A stretch of DNA of 7,699 nt. Source: Frankiales bacterium. Its GTDB lineage: Bacteria; Actinomycetota; Actinomycetes; Mycobacteriales; SCTD01. The DNA lies in the NCBI GenBank assembly GCA_025464915.1, contig JAODNF010000320.1, forward strand, positions 1 through 7,699, written 5' to 3'. The translations under genes and the position numbers were made by a program. Below the pieces are notes generated by a model. The model was not told the DNA's origin. It did no database searches and saw only the letters and a list, made by a program, of their open reading frames with translations. Below, in pieces: positions 1 to 6,058 of the stretch; within the stretch, counting starts at the first letter, position 1; each line of letters begins with the position of its first letter.

Positions 1-114
1 TCTGGGCCACCACTCGCCGTCGTACCTGGCGTCGGCTGCGGTCCACAGGAGCGTCCCGGCCGGCGTCGCAGGACCACCGTCGTCGTCGAAGCGCGCCAGC
101 TCCACGGTGGTCAT
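1..114 (-). CDS. Unidentified protein, N-terminal fragment running off the left edge (possibly DUF5994-like)
   Basis: An open frame starts at the ATG at 114-112 and runs 38 codons off the window edge. The visible peptide is rich in Asp and Gly, has the stretch TPAGTLLWTAADARYDGEWW near its end, and shows coding-type G/C bias at third positions. The DGEWWPR segment recalls the D-G-x-W-W-P-R-S signature of actinobacterial DUF5994 proteins, but the fragment is too short to assign, and no function is known for that family. The ATG overlaps the stop of a 52-codon frame upstream (ATGA). I think this ATG may be internal: the coding frame probably began at 269 and was shifted at a CG repeat (see next entry). 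It is last in the stress operon and would be co-transcribed with the universal stress protein. Confidence 0.45.
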   Translation of the reverse strand, partial: MTTVELARFDDDGGPATPAGTLLWTAADARYDGEWWPR

Positions 115-269
115 CGACCACCCGCGTCCTCGGGCCGCGCAGCGACCGGCCTCGACGTCGGCTTCCTGCCCTGTCGCAGCGGCGGTGGCCGCGAGAACCC
201 GCGCGCTGGTCCGGGCAGGGCGAAGGCGTCGAGGTTGTCGAGGTCCTGAGGACGAACGGGCCGGGTCAT
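111..269 (-). pseudogene. Probable frameshifted 5' part of the left-edge gene (or a 52-aa ORF)
   Basis: As it stands this is a 52-codon ORF. Its ATG (269-267) overlaps the TGA of the universal stress protein (ATGA), and its own stop overlaps the next ATG in the same way. The first 23 residues (start MTRPVRPQDLDNLDAF) look like normal protein. After about position 205 this frame turns into a Pro/Arg-rich string typical of shifted high-GC frames. The neighbouring frame becomes protein-like there (VLAATAAATGQEADVEAG) and runs without a stop into the 114 ATG. Before 205 that second frame has poor third-position G/C and a stop at 276-274. The switch coincides with a CGCGCGC run at 200-206: removing one CG unit would give one continuous 89-codon frame from 269 to the window edge. 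So this is a true frameshift, a base-call or assembly error, or less likely a tiny separate gene. Confidence 0.4.
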
Positions 270-1201
270 CGACTCACGCCCTCTGCACCGGAGGAGCTCC
301 GGCCTGGGGCTGCGCTGCCTTCGACGAGCCGTTCCTCACCGGCTCGTACGACAACGACGGGGCCGCGGCAGTGCATGGCGCACGCGGTCGCGACGGAGCC
401 CAGGACGAGGTCGACGAACCCGCCTCGTCCTCGGGAACCGACGACGAGCAGGTCGTCCGCTCCGGCCGTCTCGAGCAGCACCCGCGCGGCCGGGCCTTCG
501 ATGACCTCCGACGTGACGACTCCGCCGCGTGAGGGCAGGACGCTGCTGACGTCGAGCGCAAGCCGGGTTCGAGCTGTCCGGGCGTCGTCAGGGGACCTGT
601 CTTCCCCGCCGGGGGCGGCGACGACGTGGGTCGCGTGCACGACGAGCAGCGGACAGCTGTGGCGAGCGGCTGCGTCCGCACCCCAGCGGAGTGCGGAGTG
701 CGAGCTCGTCCCGCCGTCGATCCCCACGACGACGCGCCGGAACGGCCCTGGCGTGGCACCTTCCGGGACGACCATGACCGGGCACTCGGAGTGATGGAGG
801 ACGTAGCCGGTGGCGGAGCCGAGCAACGCGCTCACGAGCGCCCCATGGCTTCGGGCACCAACGACGACCAGCCCGGAACCAAGGCTCATGCGGACGAGCT
901 GCTGCCCGGGATCGCCTTGATGGGCCTCGGACGTAGCCGTCACCGGTCGCTCAGAGGGCCGCGCGTGCAAGGCCTTGTCCAGCAGGTCGGCGGCTTGCTC
1001 GGCAGCGACCTGCCCGAGGTCGTCGCCGGAGAGGAAGGTGCCCGCGTAGCCGGACCCGTACATCTCACCGACCGTCTGCGGGACGGTCCAGACAGTGGCG
1101 GCCCGCAGTGGGCGTCCCGTGGTCTCCGCCTCGGCGAGTGCGCGGTCGAGCACGGCAACCGCGGGCTCTGCTTCGCTGACTCCGCTGACGATGTCTCTCA
1201 T
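266..1201 (-). CDS. Universal stress protein, tandem UspA domains (311 aa)
   Basis: Two UspA folds lie in tandem, about residues 1-147 and 155-286, followed by a Ser/Gly/Ala-rich tail of about 25 residues. The length fits two-domain actinobacterial Usps. Domain 2 has the standard start VVVGIDGGTSSHSALRW (157-173) and the nucleotide loop G-x2-G-x9-G-S (G255, G258, G268-S269), so it should bind ATP. Domain 1 is degenerate: its first strand reads DIVSGVSE without the usual Asp, and the loop is GARSHG...GS (115-129) with Ser for the second Gly. These are cytosolic stress or dormancy proteins; in mycobacteria many belong to the DevR regulon. The ATG at 1201 has a GAGGAG Shine-Dalgarno at 1213-1208, six bases upstream, which overlaps the nitroreductase stop. 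The 10-bp gap indicates one operon. Confidence 0.93.
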   Translation of the reverse strand: MRDIVSGVSEAEPAVAVLDRALAEAETTGRPLRAATVWTVPQTVGEMYGSGYAGTFLSGDDLGQVAAEQAADLLDKALHARPSERPVTATSEAHQGDPGQQLVRMSLGSGLVVVGARSHGALVSALLGSATGYVLHHSECPVMVVPEGATPGPFRRVVVGIDGGTSSHSALRWGADAAARHSCPLLVVHATHVVAAPGGEDRSPDDARTARTRLALDVSSVLPSRGGVVTSEVIEGPAARVLLETAGADDLLVVGSRGRGGFVDLVLGSVATACAMHCRGPVVVVRAGEERLVEGSAAPGRSSSGAEGVSR

Positions 1202-1211
1202 GCTGTACTCC

Positions 1212-2171
1212 TCAGGACGGGGTGAGCACGTCAGCGACGGGCCGGCGGGGTGTGACGGGGCGACTCGTGCCGTGGCCGATCCGCAGCAGCATCTGGGGTG
1301 AGCCGACTGTGCCGAGCAGCTGGGTGAGGGCGAGGCGCGATGCAGGAAGGTCGATGACCTGGCCGAGGGGCTGGGCGAGCAGACCTGCCTGCGTGGCCGC
1401 GAGGAGCAGAGCGCTCAGGGCGCGGCCGGACTGCACCCAGTCAGCGGGGGCGTCCCCGAGCGAGCAGAGCAGGACGACCGTCGGGCGTTCCGGAAGGGGC
1501 GGCTCCTCCGGTCGGGGCAACGGTCCGTCGAACTCCCTTCCGGCCAGGCTCTCAGCCCGGCCCGCGCCGTGGTCCACGGCGTCAGGCGGCATGCCGTCGC
1601 CGCGCTCGTCGTCGCCGTCGTGCCATACCCAACGGCTCAGCTCGTCGTCGTAGCCGTCCACCTGGTGCAGGGCCCGCTCGGCGCGACTGAGAAGCACTTC
1701 CACCCCGGTCAGCTCGTCCGCCCGGACCACACGGAGCATGCCGCCCTGTCCCTCGACGGCGCGGTCGAGGCGCTGCAGATCCGCGGCGGAGACGTCCGAG
1801 TCGTCGAAGCGCCCGCGAGAGGTGTGGCGATGCAGGATCGCCACGGCGGCGTCGATCTCCGCGGGTGTGGCGTCGTGCCCCTGGCTGAGCTCGACAGTGG
1901 CAACGGCGTCGCCGCGCAGGTCGAGGCTTATGAGGGCGTCGATGCCGAGCGCGCGGGCGGCGACCTGGAGGTGGTGGAGCAGCGCACCGCAGCTGAGCAG
2001 CAGCTCACGGCCCCCGGGGTCGATCGCGTGCAGCTGCCGGGTCCGGTCGCGGGAGAGCAGCATGCCGCTCACGGTCGGCGTGAGGTGCCACGGCTGCGTG
2101 TTGTGCACGCTCGGAGCTCGGGTCGCCATCATCACGAGGTGCTTGACCTGGGCGGAAGGAACGGCGGTCAT
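1212..2171 (-). CDS. Acg-type nitroreductase-family flavoprotein (319 aa)
   Basis: This belongs to the nitroreductase-fold family of Mycobacterium tuberculosis Acg (Rv2032) and its DevR-regulon relatives. Family signatures in order: ATRAPSVHNTQPW (16-28, phosphate/FMN loop), DPGGRELLLSCGALLHHLQ (51-69), HRHTSRGRF (114-122), DGMPPDAV (192-199), DWVQSGRALSALLLAATQAG (244-263), QPLGQVIDLPASR (267-279) and the C-terminal PQMLLRIGHG...PRRPVADVL. The length is normal for the family. Characterised Acg binds FMN in a covered pocket and has no demonstrated nitroreductase activity, so flavin storage or sequestration is as likely as catalysis here; the substrate is unknown. The ATG at 2171 overlaps the stop of the upstream gene (ATGA) and has AGAGGA seven bases upstream, so it is probably translationally coupled to the flavin-protein gene before it. 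Confidence 0.92.
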   Translation of the reverse strand: MTAVPSAQVKHLVMMATRAPSVHNTQPWHLTPTVSGMLLSRDRTRQLHAIDPGGRELLLSCGALLHHLQVAARALGIDALISLDLRGDAVATVELSQGHDATPAEIDAAVAILHRHTSRGRFDDSDVSAADLQRLDRAVEGQGGMLRVVRADELTGVEVLLSRAERALHQVDGYDDELSRWVWHDGDDERGDGMPPDAVDHGAGRAESLAGREFDGPLPRPEEPPLPERPTVVLLCSLGDAPADWVQSGRALSALLLAATQAGLLAQPLGQVIDLPASRLALTQLLGTVGSPQMLLRIGHGTSRPVTPRRPVADVLTPS

Positions 2172-2533
2172 GGATAGGTCCTCTGCTGTGGGTGGACTGC
2201 GGTGACGCCTTCGAGCTGCGCGATCTCCAGCGGCACTGAGCCGTCGGGGCGTGGCTCGCCGAGCCGACCGCGGGCAGTGACCGTCCAGCCCCGGCGGAAG
2301 CGGAAGGCACTACGGCCCACGGTCAGGGCCACTACCTGGCCTCCGAGCTGCTCCGGCAGCTCGGGCAGTCCCGCGAGGACGAACAGCTGACCCTGCTCGG
2401 TGCGGACAGTGACGGGGAGGACGGTCGGGAGAGCTCCTCGGCTGCAGGCGAGGAACCCTCGTCGGCTGCCGACGAGGCGGTCGCGGCAGGCGTTCTGGCT
2501 GAGCGGCGCCTGCACGGTGTTGCTCACTCTCAC
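2168..2533 (-). CDS. Pyridoxamine 5'-phosphate oxidase-like flavin-binding protein (about 120 aa)
   Basis: A small split-barrel flavin-binding protein of the PNPOx-like superfamily. Evidence is the family order: an N-terminal Ser/Cys-containing helix with CRDRLVGSRRGFLAC (16-30), strand LPTVLPVTVRTEQGQLFVLA (35-54), a Val/Ala-rich strand (QVVALTVG, 66-73) and GWTVTARGRLGEP (82-94). At about 120 residues it matches short actinobacterial members that bind FMN, F420 or haem. The cofactor and reaction cannot be read from sequence, and PLP synthesis is unlikely. Two GTG starts are possible, at 2533 and 2527; neither has a clear Shine-Dalgarno. I prefer 2527 (MSNTVQAPLS...) because a DevR-like box centres 42.5 bp upstream of it, which suits a leaderless transcript. 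It is first gene of the leftward operon; its stop overlaps the nitroreductase ATG. Confidence 0.82.
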   Translation of the reverse strand: MRVSNTVQAPLSQNACRDRLVGSRRGFLACSRGALPTVLPVTVRTEQGQLFVLAGLPELPEQLGGQVVALTVGRSAFRFRRGWTVTARGRLGEPRPDGSVPLEIAQLEGVTAVHPQQRTYP

Positions 2534-2562
2534 AGCGTGAGGGCTTCAGCCGCCGTCCCCCA

Positions 2563-2576
2563 GGGCCAGGTGTCCC
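2563..2576. promoter_or_regulatory. DevR-box-like dyad (leftward-proximal)
   Basis: GGGCCAGGTGTCCC matches the half-sites of the DevR/DosR consensus GGGAC-N4-GTCCC at nine of ten positions, with the central bases off consensus. Its centre is 42.5 bp upstream of the GTG at 2527 of the leftward flavin-protein gene and about 65.5 bp upstream of the rightward regulator start. Confidence 0.5.
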
Positions 2577-2585
2577 GACAAGGAC

Positions 2586-2599
2586 AGGACCAAAGACCT
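2586..2599. promoter_or_regulatory. DevR-box-like dyad (rightward-proximal)
   Basis: AGGACCAAAGACCT fits the DevR/DosR consensus GGGACYWWNGTCCC at 11 of 14 positions, including the A/T-rich centre. Its centre is 42.5 bp upstream of the GTG at 2635 of the response regulator, the usual location of an activating DevR site overlapping the -35 region, and suggests autoregulation. Confidence 0.5.
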
Positions 2600-2634
2600 C
2601 TGCTGCGGATCAACTCTCCTGCCATGCTGCGGAG

Positions 2635-3270
2635 GTGGCTCGCATCGGCGTCTTCCTGGTCGACGATCACGAGGTCGTTCGCCGAGGGGTCCGCGAGCTG
2701 CTCGAAGCCGAGCCGGACCTCGAGGTCGTCGGGGAGGCCTCGGGGGTGGAGGAAGCTCTCGCCCGAGTACCAGCCGCACGCCCGGATGTCGCCGTTCTGG
2801 ACGTGCGGTTGCCGGACGGCGACGGCGTGTCACTGTGCCGGGAGCTGCGTGACCTGCTGCCCGACCTCGCCTGCCTGATGCTGACCTCGTTCGCCGACGA
2901 CGAAGCGCTGCTGGACGCCGTACTGGCGGGAGCGGCCGGCTACGTCCTCAAGGACGTGCGCGGCAACACCCTGGTCGAGAGCATCCGCACCGTGGCTGCC
3001 GGGGGGTCGCTGCTGGACCCACGGGCCGCGTCGCTGATCCTGGCGAGGCTCCGGGAGCCGGCGAAGGTGGACCCCCTGGCAGGCCTCTCGGAGCAGGAGC
3101 GAAAGATCCTCGTGCTGATCGGTGAGGGCCTCACGAACCGGGAGATCGCGAGTCGCCTGTTCCTCGCGGAGAAGACCGTGAAGAACTACGTGAGCAACGT
3201 GCTCGCCAAGCTGGGGTTCCAGCGGCGCACGCAGGTCGCTGTGCTCGCTACCGAGCTGCGACAGCCCTGA
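2635..3270 (+). CDS. devR: DevR/DosR-like NarL-family response regulator (211 aa)
   Basis: Receiver domain, residues 1-120: acidic pair D10-D11 in FLVDDHEVVRRG, phospho-acceptor D56 in VAVLDVRLPDGDG, T84 in LMLTSF and K106 in YVLKD. A linker is followed by a LuxR/NarL helix-turn-helix at about 148-206. The recognition helix LAEKTVKNYVSNVLAKLGF keeps K180, K183 and N184, matching the DNA-contacting K179, K182 and N183 of M. tuberculosis DevR, so a GGGAC-type target is expected. The length is normal. The GTG start at 2635 overlaps the only SD-like sequence (GGAGG, 2631-2635), too close for ordinary use; no other in-frame start lies nearby, and the ATG at 2624 is out of frame. A leaderless mRNA is therefore plausible. 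The presumed partner kinase lies immediately downstream on the opposite strand. The family assignment is solid; true DevR orthology is likely but not proven. Confidence 0.93.
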   Translation: MARIGVFLVDDHEVVRRGVRELLEAEPDLEVVGEASGVEEALARVPAARPDVAVLDVRLPDGDGVSLCRELRDLLPDLACLMLTSFADDEALLDAVLAGAAGYVLKDVRGNTLVESIRTVAAGGSLLDPRAASLILARLREPAKVDPLAGLSEQERKILVLIGEGLTNREIASRLFLAEKTVKNYVSNVLAKLGFQRRTQVAVLATELRQP

Positions 3271-3271
3271 C

Positions 3272-4837
3272 TCAGACCGGCACCTGCCAGACCAGCAGGG
3301 TGCCGCGGTCACAGCTGATCTTGAGGGACCCGCCGAGCTGCGCCGCGCGACTGGCCAGGTTGAGCAGCCCGCTTCGCGCCGCGTCCGGCGCCATGCCGCG
3401 CCCGTCGTCCTGCACCCGCAGCTGCAACGTGCTGCCACGAACGGCGACCAGCACCTCGACGTGCGAGGCGTGCGCGTGCCTGGCCACGTTCGACAGCGCC
3501 TCCCGCAAGGTCGCGAGGATGTGCTCCGCCGCCTCGGGGGTCGTGAGGGTGTCCAGCAGGCCGTCGAGCCGCAGGATGGGGGCGAACCCCAGGGTCGCCG
3601 TGGCGCTGTCGACGACCTGCAGCACCTGGGCGCGAAGGGACGGCCGGCCTTCGAGGGGGGCCTGCAGGCCGTAGATCGTGGACCGGAGCTCCCGGATCGT
3701 CCCGTCCAGCTCGTCGACCGCGCGGTTGATCCGGTTCTCCACCTCCGCGGGGTTCTCCTTGACCAAGCGCACGGCGCTCTGAAGCTGCATGCCGGTGGCG
3801 AACAGTCGTTGGATCACGAGGTCGTGCAGGTCACGCCCGATGCGGTCCCGGTCCTGGACGATCGCGAAGCGCTCTGCCTCGACCCGGCGCTCGCCGAGCT
3901 CCAGCGCCACCGCAGCCTGGGCGGCGAAGCCCCTCAGCTCGGTGCTGTCCCAGGCGTCGGGTCGGGTGCCCCACAGCACCAGCAGGACCCCCTGGCAGGG
4001 CCGACCCTCTGGACCGAGGGGCACGGCCGTGCCCGACATGTCATCTGTCGCGACGTCGGCCGGCGTGCCCGAGGAGATGACCCCTCGCAACGGCTCGTCG
4101 AGCTCCCGAAGCAGAGCAGGACCGTCGCAGCCGCTGGCGGTCTCGACGTGCAGCCCGCCGTCGCGCGCCAGGGCGACGAAGGCGACATCAGCCCCGAGCA
4201 CCTCTCGGGAGCGCTCCACCACCAGGGCGATCACGTCCTCGCGCTCGGTGCCGGACAGCAGCGACGTGGACACGACGCGGCCCGCCTCCATCCAGGCACC
4301 CCGGCGACGGCTGACGTCGTACAAGCGGGCGTTCTGCAACGCGACGCCCGCAGCACCGGCGAGCGCGACCACCACGCGTTCGTCGTCGGGTGTGAACTCG
4401 ACGCCGCCGCGCTTCTCCGTCAGGTAGAGGTTGCCGAACACGTTCTGCCCGACCCGCACCGGCACACCGAGGAAGCTGCCCATCGGTGGGTGGCCCTCCG
4501 GGAAGCCGACCGAGGTCGCGTGCTCGGCCAGCTCGGACAGTCGCAGCGGATGGGGCTCGCGGAGCAGCTCACCGAGCACTCCGTGGCCGGTGGGCGGTGG
4601 GCCGATGCGGGCGACGCCCGCGTCGTCGATGCCGACGGTGATGAACTGGGACAGGCCCAGTCCGCCCTCGTCGACGACACCGAGCGCGCCGTACTGGGCG
4701 TCGACCAGGTTCACCGCGACCTCGACGATGCGCTGCAGCACCGCCTTGAGGTCGAGGTCAGAGCTGACGGCGAGCACGGCCTCGACGAGGCGGTCGACGC
4801 GGGGCTGATCCGCGCGCCGGTCCTGGGGCTGTGACAC
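3272..4837 (-). CDS. devS: DevS/DosT-like double-GAF sensor histidine kinase (521 aa)
   Basis: Domain order: GAF-A at about 17-172, GAF-B at about 185-315, HisKA_3 dimerisation domain at about 325-395, HATPase_c at about 435-521. There is no membrane segment, so it is a soluble sensor. GAF-A contains GHPPMGSFLGVPVRV followed by FGNLYLTEK; H116 and Y138 are 22 residues apart, as are the haem-ligand H149 and distal Y171 of M. tuberculosis DevS, which supports haem-based sensing of O2, NO or CO. The phospho-acceptor is H338 in DRIGRDLHDLVIQRLF. The ATP lid region has an N-box with N450 (REALSNVARHAHAS) and D477-x-G-x-G, then GLLNLASRAAQLGG. The GTG at 4837 is preceded by GAGGGAG about five bases upstream. 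It should phosphorylate the adjacent regulator. A DevR-like dyad lies about 90 bp upstream, suggesting feedback control. Confidence 0.93.
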   Translation of the reverse strand: MSQPQDRRADQPRVDRLVEAVLAVSSDLDLKAVLQRIVEVAVNLVDAQYGALGVVDEGGLGLSQFITVGIDDAGVARIGPPPTGHGVLGELLREPHPLRLSELAEHATSVGFPEGHPPMGSFLGVPVRVGQNVFGNLYLTEKRGGVEFTPDDERVVVALAGAAGVALQNARLYDVSRRRGAWMEAGRVVSTSLLSGTEREDVIALVVERSREVLGADVAFVALARDGGLHVETASGCDGPALLRELDEPLRGVISSGTPADVATDDMSGTAVPLGPEGRPCQGVLLVLWGTRPDAWDSTELRGFAAQAAVALELGERRVEAERFAIVQDRDRIGRDLHDLVIQRLFATGMQLQSAVRLVKENPAEVENRINRAVDELDGTIRELRSTIYGLQAPLEGRPSLRAQVLQVVDSATATLGFAPILRLDGLLDTLTTPEAAEHILATLREALSNVARHAHASHVEVLVAVRGSTLQLRVQDDGRGMAPDAARSGLLNLASRAAQLGGSLKISCDRGTLLVWQVPV

Positions 4838-4888
4838 CCGGACTCCCTCACCGTCACGGGAAGAAGTGACTGGTTCATCCTCGCAGCC

Positions 4889-4904
4889 GGACAGGCCGCT
4901 GTCC
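4889..4904. repeat. Inverted repeat GGACAG-N4-CTGTCC
   Basis: A perfect 6-bp inverted repeat with a GCCG spacer, extended by flanking GCC and GGC if a two-base bulge is allowed. It lies 51-67 bp before the kinase GTG, within the likely 5' untranslated region or promoter. It could be a regulator site, a secondary GGGAC-type site, or an mRNA hairpin. Confidence 0.4.
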
Positions 4905-4928
4905 CCGGCTTGCGAAACGCATTCGCCA

Positions 4929-4942
4929 GGGACTGCGGTCCC
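4929..4942. promoter_or_regulatory. DevR-box-like perfect dyad upstream of the kinase
   Basis: GGGACTGCGGTCCC has both half-sites of the DevR/DosR consensus intact; only the central A/T pair is replaced by GC. It lies 91 bp before the kinase start and 14 bp beyond the dehydrogenase stop. A short terminator hairpin for the dehydrogenase is the alternative, but there is no T-run. Confidence 0.55.
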
Positions 4943-4956
4943 GCGTACCGGTGGAC

Positions 4957-5997
4957 CTACCTCGTGAGGACGACCTTCAGCGCGCCGGTGTCGCCGGCGC
5001 GGGAGAAGGTGTCGTAGGCCGCGTCGAACTCGTCGAACCCGAAGTGGTGGGTGATGAATCTCGACGCGTCGACCTGCCTGCCCGTGAGCAGCCGGAGCAG
5101 CGTCGGCGTCGAGGAGGTGTCGACGAGCCCGGTCGTGATGGTCAGGTTGCGGTCCCAGATGCGTTCGAGGTGCAGCGTCGCAGACGTGCCGTGCACTCCG
5201 ATGTTGGCGACGTGACCACCTGGGCGCACGAGGTCGACCGCGAGCTCGAAGGTCGCAGGCACACCGACGGCCTCGATCGCGACATCGGCTCCCAGCCCGG
5301 AGGTCAGCTCCTTCACCGCAGCGACCGCGTCCTGCTGGCCGTTGTTGATGACGACGTCCGCACCGAACGCCTTCGCCGCGTCCAGCCGGCTGGCGACCAT
5401 GTCGATCGCCACGACGAGGCTAGGGCTGAACAGCTGTGCGCTCGTGATCGCCGACAGCCCGATGGGTCCGGCGCCCACCACGACGACGACGTCACCCGGG
5501 CGGATGCGCCCGTTGAGGACGCCCACCTCGTAGGCCGTCGGCAGGATGTCGGCCAACATCAGCAGCTCGTCGTCCGTGACGCCCGACGGCACCGGGTAGG
5601 TCGAGCTGTCCGCGAAGGGCACCCGTACGAGCTCGGCCTGGGTGCCGTCGATCTCGTTGCCGTGGATCCAGCCGCCGCCGCCCAGGCACTGCCCGAAGCT
5701 GGCCTCGCGGCAGTAGCGGCACGTCCCGCAGGCCGAGACGCACGAGACCAGCACCCGGTCGCCCACCTGGCGGGTCTTCACGCCCGTACCGACCTCGGTG
5801 ACCGTGCCGACAGCCTCGTGCCCGAGGACGCGCCCCGGCGTGATGGTCGGGACGTCACCCTTGAGGATGTGCAGGTCGGTACCGCAGATCGTGGTGGTGT
5901 CGACCTGAACGATCGCGTCGGTGTCTGCGAGCAGGGTCGGGTCGGGGATCTTCTCCCATGCCTTCGTGCCTGGACCGTGGTAGACGAGTGCCTTCAT
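4957..5997 (-). CDS. Zinc-dependent alcohol dehydrogenase, MDR family (346 aa)
   Basis: A full-length medium-chain dehydrogenase, expected to oxidise an alcohol or reduce an aldehyde with NAD(H) in the cytosol. Catalytic-zinc residues are visible: C38 in TICGTDLH, H60-E61 in GRVLGHEAVG, and D150 in MLADILPTAYE. The structural-zinc lobe has C90, C93, C96 and C104. The Rossmann motif GAGPIG (175-180) is followed by an acidic D199 at the end of the second strand (VVAID), which favours NAD over NADP. The substrate cannot be told; the sequence most resembles the actinobacterial secondary-alcohol/general Zn-ADH group. The ATG at 5997 has AGGAGG seven bases upstream. It follows doxX on the same strand after 61 bp with no obvious terminator, so it is probably co-transcribed and could regenerate NAD+ under low oxygen. 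Confidence 0.94.
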   Translation of the reverse strand: MKALVYHGPGTKAWEKIPDPTLLADTDAIVQVDTTTICGTDLHILKGDVPTITPGRVLGHEAVGTVTEVGTGVKTRQVGDRVLVSCVSACGTCRYCREASFGQCLGGGGWIHGNEIDGTQAELVRVPFADSSTYPVPSGVTDDELLMLADILPTAYEVGVLNGRIRPGDVVVVVGAGPIGLSAITSAQLFSPSLVVAIDMVASRLDAAKAFGADVVINNGQQDAVAAVKELTSGLGADVAIEAVGVPATFELAVDLVRPGGHVANIGVHGTSATLHLERIWDRNLTITTGLVDTSSTPTLLRLLTGRQVDASRFITHHFGFDEFDAAYDTFSRAGDTGALKVVLTR

Positions 5998-6058
5998 GAG
6001 CGTGCCTCCTGTGGGCGTGGAAGAGATCGGGGAGCTGCAGAGGGCCGTGCAGAGGGGC

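Larger units (their letters stand above)
2534..2634. promoter_or_regulatory. Divergent promoter region between the flavin-protein operon and devR-like gene
   Basis: About 100 bp separates two divergently transcribed stress genes and must hold both promoters. It contains two GGGAC/GTCCC-type dyads (2563-2576 and 2586-2599) whose centres are 23 bp apart, about two helical turns. Neither outward gene shows a normal ribosome-binding site. Hexamers with the same CAYGCT form stand in the -12 to -7 position if transcription begins at the GTG itself on each side: CATGCT at 2623-2628 for the rightward gene, and CACGCT read leftward at 2539-2534 for the leftward gene. The dyads are visible in sequence; promoter assignment is inference. 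Confidence 0.7.
4838..4956. promoter_or_regulatory. Upstream region of the histidine kinase with three inverted repeats
   Basis: This 119-bp gap between the alcohol dehydrogenase stop and kinase start holds three separate dyads: GGACAG-N4-CTGTCC (4889-4904), GCGAA-N5-TTCGC (4912-4926) and GGGAC-N4-GTCCC (4929-4942). It must hold any promoter private to the kinase and any terminator for the dehydrogenase. None of the dyads is followed by a T-run, so protein-binding sites are more likely than intrinsic terminators. I could not identify a convincing -10 element. Confidence 0.6.

Noticed and set aside
1080..1089. GGGACGGTCC dyad inside the universal stress protein gene
   Set aside because: Lies within coding sequence and lacks the four-base spacer of DevR boxes; expected by chance at this GC content.
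107..1225. Plus-strand open frames opposite the left-end operon (107-532, 375-794, 626-1225)
   Set aside because: Composition and overlap mark them as shadows of the universal stress protein gene.
2537..2878. Plus-strand frame across the divergent promoter into the regulator
   Set aside because: It is in a different frame from the regulator and yields a Ser/Arg/Pro-rich product, while the regulator frame has every receiver motif.
3461..4834. Long plus-strand open frame opposite the histidine kinase (457 codons)
   Set aside because: High-GC antisense shadow. The minus strand encodes clear GAF, HisKA_3 and HATPase motifs; the plus frame is His/Asp/Gly-rich with no domain.
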